Part shown: piece after piece, positions 44,156 to 54,585 of the stretch
Position numbering within the stretch: the stretch's first letter is position 1
Layout: the number at the start of each line of letters is the position of its first letter
Assembly: GCF_025753855.1 (NCBI RefSeq)
Contig: NZ_JAOWPT010000001.1
Coordinates: 337,001-401,000, forward strand
DNA from: Mesorhizobium sp. ZC-5
GTDB taxonomy: Bacteria > Pseudomonadota > Alphaproteobacteria > Rhizobiales > Rhizobiaceae
Length of the DNA: 64,000 nt
Reading direction: 5' to 3'
The notes under the pieces: generated by a model
What the model was told of the DNA's origin: nothing
Seen by the model: only the letters and a program-made list of their open reading frames with translations
The model's database searches: none
Position numbers and translations under genes: made by a program

Positions 44156-44833
44156 ATACGCCTTTCCACCTACCTTCCGTTTGTCGTCGCCATGGCGCTT
44201 GTCGTCTTGGCCTCGAATGTTCTCGTGCAGTTTCCGGTCCAGGGACAGCTTGGCAGCCTAGCGCTCGCCGATATCCTGACCTGGGGCGCCTTCACCTATC
44301 CCATCGCCTTCCTGGTCACAGATCTGGCAAACCGGCGCTATGGGCCGGTGGTGGCACGCCGTGTCGTCCTGATCGGCTTCATGGCAGCGGTGGCCTGCTC
44401 GATCGCAATTCCACCGCTGCTTTTCCAATATGGATATATCCCCTATGAGACTGCCGCCGGGCGGCTTATCCGTATCGCCATTGCATCTGGCGGCGCCTTT
44501 CTCATCGGCCAACTCCTCGACGTCACTGTCTTCAACTGGCTGCGCCGGCAAAACTGGTGGCGGGCGCCTGTGTTCGGCTCGCTCGCGGGATCGGTGATCG
44601 ACACGGCGATCTTCTTCAGCATCGCCTTTTCAGCTGCCTTCGCCTTCGTCGGACCAGATGACGGCTTTGCGCTGGAGCAGGCACCGGTGCTCGGTTTCAT
44701 GGCCGAAACCGCGCCGCGCTGGATGTCCTGGGCAATCGGCGACCTCAGCGTGAAGCTGCTGATCGCGGTCTTCGCGCTGATCCCCTACCGGCTGATTGCC
44801 GCGCGCTGGAGCCAACCGGCGGTCGCGGCGTAA
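44153..44833 (+). CDS. yhhQ: queuosine precursor transporter (YhhQ/VUT family)
   Basis: A protein of 226 aa with six hydrophobic segments. Family features include ADILTWGAFTYPIAFLVTDL near residue 40 and GQLLDVTVFNWLRRQNWWRA. The DUF165/VUT family imports preQ0/preQ1 or related queuine precursors for tRNA modification. The ATG at 44153 follows AGGA with 7 nt spacing; an open frame continues upstream to 44033 in rpmB but lacks homology. A preQ1-I-like structure covers its ribosome site and start. Confidence 0.9.
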   Translation: MIRLSTYLPFVVAMALVVLASNVLVQFPVQGQLGSLALADILTWGAFTYPIAFLVTDLANRRYGPVVARRVVLIGFMAAVACSIAIPPLLFQYGYIPYETAAGRLIRIAIASGGAFLIGQLLDVTVFNWLRRQNWWRAPVFGSLAGSVIDTAIFFSIAFSAAFAFVGPDDGFALEQAPVLGFMAETAPRWMSWAIGDLSVKLLIAVFALIPYRLIAARWSQPAVAA

Positions 44834-44836
44834 CCG

Positions 44837-45520
44837 GTGATTCCCTGGGTCCAGATCGATTCTGCAAAGACGCCCGACGGCGAGCAGGAACTCCGCCTGA
44901 AGCGGCGCGGCGCCGAATTCTCGATAATGCTCGGTTCCAACGAATTGATGAACAGCCGGCTGAGCGGTTCGGAAGAAGCGCTGGCCAGTCTGTCCTGCGA
45001 GAAGATTCGCGGCCGCGTCAAACCGCACATCCTGATTGGCGGGCTGGGCATGGGTTTTACGCTGCGGGCGGCCCTCGGTGAGCTCGGCTCCGACGCACGC
45101 GTCACCGTCTCCGAACTGGTACCTGCTGTCGTCTCCTGGGCGCGCGGCCCGATGGCAGAAATCTTCGGCGGTTGCCTTGATGACCGCCGCGTCAGCGTCG
45201 TGGAGGCGGATGTCCGCCTTCTCATCAAGTCCGCCGCGGCGGCCTACGACGCCATCCTGCTCGATATCGACAACGGCCCGGAAGGCCTGACGCACAAGGC
45301 AAACGATGCGCTCTATGATCTCGCTGGACTGCGGTCTAGCCGAGCCGCGCTGAAGCCGGGCGGCGTCCTCGCAGTATGGTCGTCGGGACCGGACCACGGC
45401 TTCACCCGCAGGCTCGGGCAAGCAGGTTTCTCGGTCGAAGAGATGAAAGTGCGTGCCACCGGCAAACGCGGCGCCCGTCACGTCATCTGGCTGGCAACCA
45501 AACAAGGCCAGGTTCGATAG
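44837..45520 (+). CDS. spermidine synthase-like SAM-binding protein
   Basis: A protein of 227 aa. HILIGGLGMGFTLRAALGEL is the glycine-rich motif I, VSELVPAVVSWA binds the ribose, and AILLDIDNGPEGL matches the acidic loop of spermidine synthase-like proteins. The N-terminal beta domain of true SpeE is reduced, so a methyltransferase or orphan function is more likely than polyamine synthesis. GTG 44837 lies 3 bp after the transporter gene, so the two are cotranscribed. Confidence 0.8.
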   Translation: MIPWVQIDSAKTPDGEQELRLKRRGAEFSIMLGSNELMNSRLSGSEEALASLSCEKIRGRVKPHILIGGLGMGFTLRAALGELGSDARVTVSELVPAVVSWARGPMAEIFGGCLDDRRVSVVEADVRLLIKSAAAAYDAILLDIDNGPEGLTHKANDALYDLAGLRSSRAALKPGGVLAVWSSGPDHGFTRRLGQAGFSVEEMKVRATGKRGARHVIWLATKQGQVR

Positions 45521-45528
45521 AACTAGGC

Positions 45529-46566
45529 TCAGTCCTCGTGCAGGATGAATTCCAGATAAAGGTTGCGCTGCAGGATCGAGTGGTTGTCGTCGGACATCAG
45601 CGACACCATCACCGCACCATCGGCGCGCGCCCAGACGTCCATCGCTTCCATGTTGTCGATCTGAAAGCCCATGTCCGCCTCAAGCAGCACCGGACCATCG
45701 GCGACCGTGCCCTTGGCGACACTCTCGCCATAAATGCGGCGCAGCCGCATCCTGACCCCTTCCGCCATGTTGAAGCTGCGCTCCAGGAGCAGCAGATCGC
45801 CGTTGGGCAGGAAAGCGCCGTCTGTGATGTCGAAATTGCCGTTGCGCTTGACCGTGAAGACGCCCTTGTTGGGTCCTTCGATGATTGCCGCGAAGATGTT
45901 GCCCTGCTTGTCGAGGCTCTTTTCGGAAACGACGACCAGTCCGCCCTCATGCTGGCCATGGGGATGCGCATGGGTCACGGTTTCGAATCCGCGATTCTGG
46001 CGCAGTTCGTTGGCGGGCACGAGGAAATCCAAATTGCGGAGCGCCGCGCCCATCGTGCCGGATTCGATGTCGAACTGGGCAACGCGGTGGTTCCGCTCGA
46101 AGCCAACTGTGGCGATGCCGTCCTTGACGGCCAGGCCTTCGGCATCGACTTCCCATTTGCGGGCGAACGTCTGCCCGGTGGCGTCAACCATCTGTTCCAT
46201 GCGGAAGTTCTCGATTCCCGCTGGCCGCTGATCGGCGTCATGCACGACCGTGCCGAAAAACCAGAAGCCGGTATCCGCAACCCCGACGAAATCGCTGCCC
46301 GGGCTGGTGAATCGGAATGCCGACAGCGCGCCGAAATGGCGCGAATTCGCCGTCATTTCGAGGCCGCCGACGAATTCCAGCGGACCAAACTGCTTCTGGT
46401 CGCGGCCGATCCGGAACTGGGTGATCGGGCGCGCACTTACCGTGATCTGGTCGAGCGGCGCCGAGCCGGCGTCGCGCGAATTGGCCAGCACCAGCACCGA
46501 AATCATCGAGAGTGCGGCAATGCCTGCCAGCCAACCGCGATGCCGGAGAAAACCCGGTTGGCTCAT
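45529..46566 (-). CDS. phytase-like esterase domain protein (PF13449 type), exported
   Basis: A protein of 345 aa. One N-terminal hydrophobic segment ([20 protein letters not shown]) acts as signal or anchor; the remainder is a beta-propeller-like phytase-like domain ([72 protein letters not shown]). Activity unproven. It overlaps the cobT stop by 4 bp; this cobS-cobT-phytase-like order recurs in Rhizobiales, although a link to cobalamin synthesis is not known. Confidence 0.85.
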   Translation of the reverse strand: MSQPGFLRHRGWLAGIAALSMISVLVLANSRDAGSAPLDQITVSARPITQFRIGRDQKQFGPLEFVGGLEMTANSRHFGALSAFRFTSPGSDFVGVADTGFWFFGTVVHDADQRPAGIENFRMEQMVDATGQTFARKWEVDAEGLAVKDGIATVGFERNHRVAQFDIESGTMGAALRNLDFLVPANELRQNRGFETVTHAHPHGQHEGGLVVVSEKSLDKQGNIFAAIIEGPNKGVFTVKRNGNFDITDGAFLPNGDLLLLERSFNMAEGVRMRLRRIYGESVAKGTVADGPVLLEADMGFQIDNMEAMDVWARADGAVMVSLMSDDNHSILQRNLYLEFILHED

Positions 46567-48464
46567 CCGGCGCGCCGCATGCCGCCGCGGCGGGTCTCGC
46601 GGCTATTCTCCTCGCCGAACAGCGAAGCAAGCTGCTCGGTCATCGCCCCGGCCAGTTCTTCCGCATCGATGATGGTGACGGCGCGGCGATAGTAGCGGGT
46701 AACGTCGTGGCCGATGCCGATGGCCAGCAGTTCGACCGGCGAGCGGTTCTCGATCAGTTCGATAACGGCGCGCAGGTGGCGCTCCAGATAGTTGCCGGGA
46801 TTGACCGAAAGGGTCGAATCGTCGACGGGGGCACCGTCCGAGATCATCATCAGGATCTTGCGCTGCTCCGGCCGTGCGATCAGACGGTTGTGTGCCCACA
46901 ACAGCGCCTCACCGTCGATGTTTTCCTTGAGCAAGCCCTCGCGCATCATCAGGCCGAGATTGCGCCGCGCACGGCGCCATGGATGGTCGGCCGATTTGTA
47001 GATGATGTGGCGCAGGTCGTTGAGGCGCCCGGGGTTCGGCGGCTTGCCGCCCTTCAGCCACTTCTCACGCGCCTGACCGCCTTTCCACGCACGCGTGGTG
47101 AATCCGAGGATTTCCACCGAAACGCCGCAACGCTCCAGCGTACGGGCAAGAATGTCGGCGCAGGTGGCGGCCACCGTGATCGGCCGGCCCCGCATCGAGC
47201 CCGAATTGTCGAGCACCAGCGTCACCACGGTATCGCGGAACTTCGTGTCGCGCTCCTGTTTGAAGGAGAGCGGCTGCATCGGGTCGATGACGACACGCAC
47301 CAACCGGGCCGGATCAAGATACCCTTCTTCGAGATCGAAGTCCCATGAGCGGTTCTGCTGCGCCATCAGGCGGCGCTGAAGCCGGTTGGCGAGGCGTCCG
47401 ACGACGCCCTGCAGATTGGCGAGCTGCTTGTCCAGGAAGGCACGCAGCCGGTCGAGCTCCTCTTCCTCGCAAAGCTCCTCGGCCCCCACCGTCTCGTCGA
47501 ACGCGGTTGAGAAGACCTTGTAGTCGATTTCCTTCGGCAGATTGGTGAACGGGTTGTCAGGACGCTTCGCCTCACCGGGCGTTTCGGCGTCGGGATCGTC
47601 CTCGTCGGTCATCTCGTCGGTGGTGGAGTCGGCAGCATCCGTCTCGCCAGCTTCCTGGTCGTCGGCGGAGGGTTCGGCATCCTCGGATTGCGAATCGTCG
47701 GATCCGGACTCGTCTTCGCCACCTTCTTCGCTGCTTTCCTCGCCTTGTGGCTGGTCGTCGTCGCTGTCTTCGGCTTCGTCGCTCTCCTCGTCGTCGCCGA
47801 GTTCCTCAGCCATTTCCATCGAGGCGAGCATCTCGCGCACGACGCGGGCGAAGGCGTTTTGGTCATCGAGCTTGGCGGTCAGGTGGTCGAGGTCGGGACC
47901 AGCCTTGTCTTCCACCCACTTGCGCCAGAGGTTGACCATGCGCTCGCCGCTCTTCGGCACCGGACGGCCCGTCAGCTTCTCGCGCACCATCAGCGCCACG
48001 GCTTCCTCGATCGGCGCGTCGGCCTGGTCCTTCACGTCGGCGAGATTGGCCCTGGCGTATTTGTCCTCCAGCATCGAACCGATGTTGTCGGCGACACCGA
48101 GCATGGCGCGCGAGCCTATCGCCTCGACGCGAGCCTGCTCGACCGCGTCGTATATGGCACGGGCCTGCTTGCCTTCCGGCGCCAGCTTGGTGTGGATGCG
48201 GCTGTCATGGCAGGCCCGCTTCAGCGCCATGGAATCGCCGAGACCGCGGGTTACCGCGATGTCGCTCTTCGTAGGCTTCTTCGGCAACTCGGGCAGCCGA
48301 GCGCGATTGCCTGCCAGCGCCGGCCGGTCCTTGGCGAAAGCAACTTCGAGGTCGTGGTCGCCGGCGATCGCACGCACGCAGACCGACACCGCACGCTTGA
48401 AGGCTTCGCCCTCACCGTTGGCTTTCGGCTTGCTGCGCGTTGAGTTGTCGCCCGGACCCGCCAT
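46563..48464 (-). CDS. cobT: aerobic cobaltochelatase subunit CobT
   Basis: A protein of 633 aa. A helical N-terminal region is followed by a highly acidic segment (about residues 218-300, runs of Asp/Glu/Ser) and a C-terminal VWA domain whose MIDAS is [13 protein letters not shown], with [11 protein letters not shown] as the third loop. With CobS (AAA+) and CobN it inserts cobalt into hydrogenobyrinate a,c-diamide. Starts 13 bp after the cobS stop. cobN is not in the window. Confidence 0.96.
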   Translation of the reverse strand: MAGPGDNSTRSKPKANGEGEAFKRAVSVCVRAIAGDHDLEVAFAKDRPALAGNRARLPELPKKPTKSDIAVTRGLGDSMALKRACHDSRIHTKLAPEGKQARAIYDAVEQARVEAIGSRAMLGVADNIGSMLEDKYARANLADVKDQADAPIEEAVALMVREKLTGRPVPKSGERMVNLWRKWVEDKAGPDLDHLTAKLDDQNAFARVVREMLASMEMAEELGDDEESDEAEDSDDDQPQGEESSEEGGEDESGSDDSQSEDAEPSADDQEAGETDAADSTTDEMTDEDDPDAETPGEAKRPDNPFTNLPKEIDYKVFSTAFDETVGAEELCEEEELDRLRAFLDKQLANLQGVVGRLANRLQRRLMAQQNRSWDFDLEEGYLDPARLVRVVIDPMQPLSFKQERDTKFRDTVVTLVLDNSGSMRGRPITVAATCADILARTLERCGVSVEILGFTTRAWKGGQAREKWLKGGKPPNPGRLNDLRHIIYKSADHPWRRARRNLGLMMREGLLKENIDGEALLWAHNRLIARPEQRKILMMISDGAPVDDSTLSVNPGNYLERHLRAVIELIENRSPVELLAIGIGHDVTRYYRRAVTIIDAEELAGAMTEQLASLFGEENSRETRRGGMRRAG

Positions 48465-48476
48465 CTGTGCCTTGCA

Positions 48477-49463
48477 CTATCCCAAAACGACGTTGGCAGC
48501 CGATTCGGGCAATTCTTCGCCGAAGGCGCGCTGATAGAACTCGGCCACCACGGCACGTTCCAGTTCGTCGCACTTGTTGAGGAAGGTCAACCGGAACGCC
48601 ATGCCGACATTGCCGAATATCTCGGCGTTCTCGGCCCAGGTGATGACGGTGCGCGGGCTCATGACGGTCGACAGGTCGCCATTCATGAACGCCGAGCGCG
48701 TCATGTCGGCGACCCGCACCATCTTGTTGACGATGTCCTTGCCCTTGTCGTTCTTGTAATGTTTGGCCTTGGCCAGAACGATTGCCACCTCGTTATCGTG
48801 CGGCAGGTAGTTCAGCGTGGTGACGATCGACCAGCGATCCATTTGCGCCTGGTTGATCTGCTGGGTGCCGTGATAGAGGCCGGTCGTGTCGCCCAAGCCA
48901 ACCGTGTTGGCGGTCGAGAACAGCCGGAAAGCAGGGTGCGGTCGGATGACCCGGCTCTGGTCGAGCAAGGTCAGGCGGCCGGACGATTCCAGCACGCGCT
49001 GGATGACGAACATCACGTCAGGACGGCCGGCATCATATTCGTCGAAGCAAAGCGCCACATTGTGCTGATAGGCCCAAGGCAGGATGCCGTCGCGGAACTC
49101 GGTGACCTGCATGCCGTCCTTGACGACAATCGCATCCTTGCCGACCAGATCGATGCGGCTGACATGGCTGTCGAGGTTGACGCGCACGCAGGGCCAGTTG
49201 AGGCGTGCCGCGACCTGCTCGATATGCGTCGACTTGCCGGTGCCGTGATAACCCGAGACCATGACACGGCGATTGAATGCGAAGCCGGAAAGGATTGCCA
49301 GTGTGGTCTGTTCGTCGAACAGATAATCAGGATCGATATCCGGCACGTGTTCGGTGGAAACCGAATAGGCCGGTACGACCATCTTGGATTCGAAGCCGAA
49401 TTTCTCCTTCACCGAGACCGTGGTGTCAGGGAGATTGGCGATGTCGCGATCGACCTTGTTCAT
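48477..49463 (-). CDS. cobS: aerobic cobaltochelatase AAA+ subunit CobS
   Basis: A protein of 328 aa. Walker A is [10 protein letters not shown], Walker [13 protein letters not shown], followed by [13 protein letters not shown] (sensor). It forms a hexameric ATPase ring with CobT that powers cobalt insertion by CobN in the aerobic cobalamin pathway. The N-terminus ([19 protein letters not shown]) is typical. First gene of the cobS-cobT-phytase-like operon; upstream is a J-domain protein gene on the same strand, 121 bp away. Confidence 0.97.
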   Translation of the reverse strand: MNKVDRDIANLPDTTVSVKEKFGFESKMVVPAYSVSTEHVPDIDPDYLFDEQTTLAILSGFAFNRRVMVSGYHGTGKSTHIEQVAARLNWPCVRVNLDSHVSRIDLVGKDAIVVKDGMQVTEFRDGILPWAYQHNVALCFDEYDAGRPDVMFVIQRVLESSGRLTLLDQSRVIRPHPAFRLFSTANTVGLGDTTGLYHGTQQINQAQMDRWSIVTTLNYLPHDNEVAIVLAKAKHYKNDKGKDIVNKMVRVADMTRSAFMNGDLSTVMSPRTVITWAENAEIFGNVGMAFRLTFLNKCDELERAVVAEFYQRAFGEELPESAANVVLG

Positions 49464-49584
49464 TCTTCAACGTCTCCACAGGCGAAGCATCGAGCTTCGC
49501 CGGCAATCGATTTTGTCCGGGGGCGGTCTTAGAGCCTTTTCCAACCGGATGAAAGTTGGAAAAAGGCCCGGCCTGTAAGTTCGC

Positions 49585-50193
49585 TCAGCACAAACCTGCT
49601 TGCTTGAGCACACGATACGCCTGAAGCACATCGCGGAACCGGTCTTCCGAACCTCTGTCGCCACCATTCGCATCCGGATGATGACGCTTCACCAGTTCCT
49701 TATAGCGTGCCTTGATGTCCGCGCCAGTCGCCTTTGTCGTAAGGCCAAGCGTTTCCAGCGCCTTGGCCTCAAGCGGCTTGGCCTTTCGCTCGCGCGGCTC
49801 CTTCGGTCCATTGAACAGATTGAACGGATCGCGCATGCGGTTGTGATAGCCGGCGCGGCCGGAACGTTGCTGGGCGAAATCAGGCGATGACCGGGTGCCG
49901 CCGCTGGCGCCCATCTTCCAGGTCGGCCGATGACCGGTCATCGCCTCCTTCTGAAAACGGGCAATTTCGGAATCGGGTACACCGGAGAAATAGTTGAAAC
50001 CCTTGTTGTACTCGCGCACATGGTCGAAGCAGAATTTGAAATATTCGCCTTCCTTCATGCGGCCGACCGGCGCGCGATGCGTACCGGCCTCGCCGCAGCC
50101 GTCCCACTGGCAGCGCGGCGCGCGCGACTTCAGCTCGGCTTCCGGGTCGGGGCGGACGCGGATTTTCTCGAAATATTTCGAATAGGGTTTCAT
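49585..50193 (-). CDS. DnaJ-like J-domain protein
   Basis: A protein of 202 aa. The C-terminal ~65 residues form a J domain with the HPD motif in LVKRHHPDANGGDRG, which would stimulate an Hsp70. The N-terminal part has a cysteine/histidine cluster (PRCQWDGCGEAGTHRAPVGR, then FKFCFDHVREYN) that may bind a metal, and a conserved YNKGFNYFSG. This architecture recurs next to cobS in Rhizobiales. Client unknown. Confidence 0.88.
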   Translation of the reverse strand: MKPYSKYFEKIRVRPDPEAELKSRAPRCQWDGCGEAGTHRAPVGRMKEGEYFKFCFDHVREYNKGFNYFSGVPDSEIARFQKEAMTGHRPTWKMGASGGTRSSPDFAQQRSGRAGYHNRMRDPFNLFNGPKEPRERKAKPLEAKALETLGLTTKATGADIKARYKELVKRHHPDANGGDRGSEDRFRDVLQAYRVLKQAGLC

Positions 50194-50336
50194 TCGTTCC
50201 GATTATGGGGTGTTCGGCGCGCGAAACAAGAATTGACATTTGCAGGACTATGGACCTAACCGCTGATTTGCGATCCGGCCTGTCCGATTGGTGCCTTTTG
50301 TGGCGGGCCAAGCACATGTGGTGAAAGGAAGCGGCG

Positions 50337-50639
50337 ATGTCCATACAGGAAACGATGGAAAAGAAGCTCAGCGAGGCTTTTTCGCCGGAGCGGCTGGTCG
50401 TCATAAACGAGAGCCACCTGCATGCCGGGCACCATCACGTCGATGGCGGCCATGAGGCGGTCTTCGACGGCTCGGGCGAGACACATTTTCGCATCCGCAT
50501 CGTGTCGCCGGCATTTGCCGGCAAGAGCCGCATCGAGCGCCATCGCGCGGTGAACGACATTTTGGCCGATGAAATGAAGGCCGGCCTGCATGCGCTGGCG
50601 ATCGAGCCGGCGGCGCCTGGCGAAAAGACTAGGTGGTAG
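50337..50639 (+). CDS. BolA family protein
   Basis: A protein of 100 aa. The BolA fold is clear: MSIQETMEKKLSEAFSPERL, the His-rich loop ESHLHAGHHHVDGGHEAVFD, and THFRIRIVSPAFAGKSRIER-HRAVND. BolA proteins bind monothiol glutaredoxin iron-sulfur clusters and affect iron regulation. ATG 50337 follows AAAGGAAG. It is divergent from the J-domain gene (143 bp between starts). Confidence 0.92.
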   Translation: MSIQETMEKKLSEAFSPERLVVINESHLHAGHHHVDGGHEAVFDGSGETHFRIRIVSPAFAGKSRIERHRAVNDILADEMKAGLHALAIEPAAPGEKTRW

Positions 50640-50641
50640 CG

Positions 50642-51565
50642 TTATTCCCGTAACTCTTGGGGCGGATTGCGTGAGGCCTCCGCCACCGGCCTGATCCTGA
50701 TGCGCGTCAGCCGGTTCTTGTCGCGCTTCAGCACGGTGAAACGCTTACCGTGAAATGTGAACGCCTGCTTTTCCTCCGGAATCGACTGCGCCTCGTGGAT
50801 GACGAGCCCGGCGATCGTCGTGGCCTCGTCGTCCGGCAGGCTCCAGTCGAGCGCCCGGTTCAGGTCGCGGATCGGCACAGTGCCCTCGACGACAATGGAG
50901 CCGTCGGCTTCCTGCTTGACGCCCTGCATCTCGACATCGTGCTCATCGGCGATCTCGCCGACAATCTCCTCGATGATGTCCTCCAGAGTGACCAGACCTT
51001 CCACCTCACCATATTCGTCGACAACGATGGCGAAGTGCGCCTTGCGGCGCAGGAACGCGTTGAGCTGGTCCTGAAGTGTCGTCGTATCGGGCACGAACCA
51101 CGGCTTCGACGCCACCTTCATGACATCGACCTTGGCAAAGTCGTTGCCGACATCGTTGAGCGCACGCAGCAGATCTTTGGCGTGCAGCACGCCGACAATA
51201 TTGTCGAGCGAACCGCGCCACAGCGGCATCCGGGTATGCGGGCTCTGCAGTATCTCGCGCACGACGGCTTCCGGCGGATTGTCGGCATTGACCGAACGCA
51301 TGTTGGTGCGGTGGACCATGACGTCGGACACTTCGAGTTCGTGCAGGTCGAGCAGTCCTCCGACACGGTCGCGGTCCTGCTTCACCACCGAACCTTCGCG
51401 ATGCAGGTCAGCCATGGCGCCGCGAAGCTCCTCATGCGGCGTCCGCTGCGGCGAAATCGGCGCAAGTTCGAGACCGAATGCAGCAAGCAGACGGTCACGG
51501 AAGACAAACGCCAGAAGCGCCAAAGCGACCAGGACGCCGGCGATGATCCAGGCTTCGGCCATCAT
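50642..51565 (-). CDS. CorC/HlyC-like CBS-domain protein lacking most of the DUF21 membrane domain
   Basis: A protein of 307 aa. After one membrane segment (residues about 5-24) come a linker ([20 protein letters not shown]), two CBS domains ([40 protein letters not shown]) and a C-terminal CorC_HlyC domain. Usual members have about 430 residues with a DUF21/CNNM domain of three or four membrane segments; most of it is missing here. ATG 51565 overlaps the aroB stop, so the gene is coupled to aroB. Function in cation homeostasis is inferred. Confidence 0.85.
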   Translation of the reverse strand: MMAEAWIIAGVLVALALLAFVFRDRLLAAFGLELAPISPQRTPHEELRGAMADLHREGSVVKQDRDRVGGLLDLHELEVSDVMVHRTNMRSVNADNPPEAVVREILQSPHTRMPLWRGSLDNIVGVLHAKDLLRALNDVGNDFAKVDVMKVASKPWFVPDTTTLQDQLNAFLRRKAHFAIVVDEYGEVEGLVTLEDIIEEIVGEIADEHDVEMQGVKQEADGSIVVEGTVPIRDLNRALDWSLPDDEATTIAGLVIHEAQSIPEEKQAFTFHGKRFTVLKRDKNRLTRIRIRPVAEASRNPPQELRE

Positions 51566-52674
51566 CCCGGATGGTTCTCCGTGAGGAACGACAGCACCTC
51601 GGATGCCGGCACGTCCCTGGCGATGAAGGACTGTCCGACGCCGCGGGTCAGGATGAAGGTCAACGCGCCGCGCGACACCTTCTTGTCCTGCGCGATGTAA
51701 CCAAGCAGACGCTCGGCATCGGGCAGCGAGCCAGGAATGTCGGCCATGCGCCACGGCAGGCCGACAGCGCGCAGATGCGTTTCGACGCGGGCAGCATCAT
51801 CCGGGCTGGCAAGGTTCAGCCGCGACGAGAAGCGATACGCCAGAGCCATGCCGATGGCGACGCCTTCGCCATGGACGAGGCGGGCGCTGTCATACCCGGT
51901 GGCGGCTTCCAGCGCATGGCCGAACGTATGTCCAAGATTGAGCAGTGCCCGGTCGCCGGTCTCGAACTCGTCCCGCGCAACGACTTCGGCCTTGGCCCGG
52001 CAGGATTGGGCGATCGCCTCGGTGCGGGCCGCGCCACCGGCAAACACTTCCTGCCAGTTCTTTTCCAGCCAGGCGAAGAAATCCGGCCGGTCGATCAGCC
52101 CGTATTTGGCAACCTCGGCGTAGCCGGCACGGAACTCCCGTTCCGGGAGCGTGTCGAGCACATCGGTGTCGGCAAGCACGATGCGCGGTTGGTGGAAGAC
52201 ACCGACCAGGTTCTTGCCGTGGGCGCTGTTGATACCGGTCTTGCCGCCAACGGAGGAATCGACTTGCGCCAGCAGCGAGGTCGGCATCTGCACGAAATTC
52301 ATACCGCGCCGCACGATGCCGGCGGCGAAACCCGCAAGATCGCCGACGACACCACCACCCAGGGCCACCACCGCGTCGCCGCGCTCCAGGCGCGCCGACA
52401 AAACACCGTCGACGACCACCTGCAATGCGTCGAAGCTTTTGGTCTTTTCGCCCGCCGGCACAATGATCGGGACCGCCTCGATGCCACCTGCGGCAAGCCC
52501 GGCGGTCAAGGCGCCGAGATGCGCGGCAGCTACGTTGTCGTCGGTGACGATCGCAGTGCGGATGCCCGGCAGGCGTTTGGCAATCTCAGCGCCGGAGCGC
52601 GCGAGCAGACCCGGGCCGATAAGGATATCGTAGGCACGGTCACCGAGCCCGACTTCGACAGTGACTGTATTCAT
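51562..52674 (-). CDS. aroB: 3-dehydroquinate synthase
   Basis: A protein of 370 aa. NAD- and zinc-binding blocks are present: [40 protein letters not shown], the zinc-ligand stretch [14 protein letters not shown], and [13 protein letters not shown]. It converts DAHP to 3-dehydroquinate in the shikimate pathway. Its start overlaps the aroK stop by 4 bp, forming aroK-aroB-CorC-like. Confidence 0.97.
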   Translation of the reverse strand: MNTVTVEVGLGDRAYDILIGPGLLARSGAEIAKRLPGIRTAIVTDDNVAAAHLGALTAGLAAGGIEAVPIIVPAGEKTKSFDALQVVVDGVLSARLERGDAVVALGGGVVGDLAGFAAGIVRRGMNFVQMPTSLLAQVDSSVGGKTGINSAHGKNLVGVFHQPRIVLADTDVLDTLPEREFRAGYAEVAKYGLIDRPDFFAWLEKNWQEVFAGGAARTEAIAQSCRAKAEVVARDEFETGDRALLNLGHTFGHALEAATGYDSARLVHGEGVAIGMALAYRFSSRLNLASPDDAARVETHLRAVGLPWRMADIPGSLPDAERLLGYIAQDKKVSRGALTFILTRGVGQSFIARDVPASEVLSFLTENHPG

Positions 52675-53276
52675 CTTGCAATCTTCTCCGCCGCGACCGG
52701 TACAGCGCCCAGCGCCATCGCCAAAGCCTCAATCACCTCTGTGGCGATCACCTCCTTGCGCTCGTCGCGGGTAGGCACTGTGACCGCGGCCTTGGCATAA
52801 ACCGGATAACGCTCGGCCATCAGCTTTTCCATGACCGCACGTGGATCGGGATTCTTCAGGAGCGGCCGGTTCTGCTTCTTGGAAACGCGCTCCATCAGGA
52901 TATCGATATCAGCCTTCAGCCAGACGGAGATGCCGTGATCGGCGATCGCCAGGCGGGTCTGCTCGTTCATGAAGGCGCCGCCCCCGGTCGACAACACTTG
53001 CCGGCCTGTCTCGAGGATGCGCAGGATGACACGCTGCTCGAGCGCGCGGAACTCAGCCTCGCCATAGAGTTCGAAGAGTTCGGGAATCGTCATTCGCGAC
53101 GCGGTTTCGATCTCGTGATCGCTGTCGGTGAACGGAAGGCCAAGCGCCTGCGCCACCTTGCGGCCGATCGCCGTCTTGCCGGCGCCCATCAGGCCGACGA
53201 ACACGATCGAACGTTCGCCGAGATGCTCCAGCACCTCGGCCGTTCTTTCCGCCGGCAGGATTTGCGTGGCTGTCAT
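52671..53276 (-). CDS. aroK: shikimate kinase
   Basis: A protein of 201 aa. P-loop [15 protein letters not shown] (Lys34), the shikimate-binding DSDHEIE, and [14 protein letters not shown] are standard. It phosphorylates shikimate with ATP. ATG 53276 ([12 protein letters not shown]) matches the family; a much longer upstream frame runs through the intergenic region. Operon with aroB. Divergent from the small membrane protein / xerD pair with 141 bp between starts. Confidence 0.96.
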   Translation of the reverse strand: MTATQILPAERTAEVLEHLGERSIVFVGLMGAGKTAIGRKVAQALGLPFTDSDHEIETASRMTIPELFELYGEAEFRALEQRVILRILETGRQVLSTGGGAFMNEQTRLAIADHGISVWLKADIDILMERVSKKQNRPLLKNPDPRAVMEKLMAERYPVYAKAAVTVPTRDERKEVIATEVIEALAMALGAVPVAAEKIAR

Positions 53277-53417
53277 GATGGCGCCTCTTCGAGGCCGTAA
53301 CGACATGAAAAGCCGGCTTGCGTCAAGCGCTGTCGCGGGCGGCGAATGTCCTTGAAATGCTTGGATTCCCGTCCCATAACGGGACGGAGCATAGAAAAAG
53401 ACGGGCAACAACGATTT

Positions 53418-53567
53418 ATGCCGACACTTTTCCGTTTGCTGATGACGCTCGGCATTTTCGCAGGCCTTGTCTATGGCGCGATGTTTGCGCTGGTGACCTA
53501 TGTCAAGCCGAAGCAGGGCGAGATCAGCGTGCGCGTGCCGGTCGACAAGCTCAACAAGCCTCAATGA
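53418..53567 (+). CDS. small single-pass membrane protein upstream of xerD
   Basis: A protein of 49 aa: one membrane segment ([20 protein letters not shown]) and a short polar tail ([20 protein letters not shown]). Its stop overlaps the xerD start (ATGA), so the two are coupled. Short proteins of this kind precede xerD in many Rhizobiales; function unknown. No strong ribosome site is visible. Confidence 0.75.
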   Translation: MPTLFRLLMTLGIFAGLVYGAMFALVTYVKPKQGEISVRVPVDKLNKPQ

Positions 53568-54490
53568 ACAGCGCCGCGCGCATCGAAGCATTCCTGGAGA
53601 TGATGAGCGCCGAACGCGGCGCCAGCGACAACACGCTATCCTCCTATCGCCGCGACCTGGAGGATGCTGCCGAACATGTTGCCGGCAACCTCGCTAGTGC
53701 TGCGGCAGGCGACATCCGCGCCTACCTTGCCGACGTCGCCGCGCGCGGCTTTGCCGCGACGTCACAGGCGCGTAAGCTCTCGGCGTTGCGGCAGTTTTTC
53801 AAATTTCTCTACACCGAGGGCCTGCGCACTGACGATCCCACCGGCACGCTGGACAGCCCGCGCAAAGAACGCTCGCTGCCCAAAATCATGAGCGAGGCCG
53901 AGACCGGACGGCTGCTCGACCGCGCGGCACAGGAGGCGGCGGACGCCGCACTCGGAGATGCCGCCCGCCTGGCGACGCTCCGGATGCATGCGCTGGTCGA
54001 AGTCCTCTATGCGACCGGCTTGCGCGTCTCCGAACTGGTCAGCCTGCCGCTCACGGTGGCGCTACGCGACGAACGCTTCTTCATGGTGCGGGGGAAGGGC
54101 AACAAGGAGCGCATGGTGCCGCTCTCGGAAAAGGCCCGGCTGGCGATGCGCGCCTGGCAGGCCGAGCGCAAGCGCATCCCTGCCTTCGCTGACAGCCGAT
54201 GGCTGTTTCCGGCGCTCTCCGAAAGCGGCTACCTGCCGAGACAGGTGTTCGCCCGCGACCTGAAGGGGCTTGCCGCCCGCGCCGGCATTGCGTCGGCGAA
54301 GATTTCGCCGCATGTGCTGCGCCACGCTTTCGCCAGCCACCTCCTGCAGAACGGCGCCGACCTGCGCGCCGTCCAGCAACTGCTCGGTCACTCGGACATT
54401 TCGACCACCCAGATATACACGCATGTGCTCGAGGAAAGGCTGGTGCGATTGGTCAACTACCATCACCCGCTTGCCGATCACACACCGTAA
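53564..54490 (+). CDS. xerD: site-specific tyrosine recombinase XerD
   Basis: A protein of 308 aa. Catalytic residues are Arg154 (ATGLRVSEL), Lys178 ([12 protein letters not shown]), His250 and Arg253 (SPHVLRHAF), His276 (LGHSDIS) and Tyr285 (TTQIYTHV). The N-terminal core-binding SAM-like domain is complete. With XerC it resolves chromosome dimers at dif. The frame is open upstream to 53318 but homology starts at [14 protein letters not shown]. No mobile element features are attached, so it is the housekeeping enzyme. Confidence 0.96.
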   Translation: MNSAARIEAFLEMMSAERGASDNTLSSYRRDLEDAAEHVAGNLASAAAGDIRAYLADVAARGFAATSQARKLSALRQFFKFLYTEGLRTDDPTGTLDSPRKERSLPKIMSEAETGRLLDRAAQEAADAALGDAARLATLRMHALVEVLYATGLRVSELVSLPLTVALRDERFFMVRGKGNKERMVPLSEKARLAMRAWQAERKRIPAFADSRWLFPALSESGYLPRQVFARDLKGLAARAGIASAKISPHVLRHAFASHLLQNGADLRAVQQLLGHSDISTTQIYTHVLEERLVRLVNYHHPLADHTP

Positions 54491-54585
54491 CGCTATGTGA
54501 GGGCGTCATTCAGCATGCCGGTTGCGCCATAGTGGCCCTGCCGGCCTTATTTTAATCGGTTTCCGGCGTTCTGGTCCGCTCACGA

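Noticed and set aside
50750-51700. 316-codon plus-strand frame
   Set aside because: Mirror of the CorC-like gene, which has intact CBS domains.
53564-54490. Tyrosine recombinase as evidence of a mobile element
   Set aside because: It is XerD by sequence and context (beside accA and the aro genes), with no attachment repeats.
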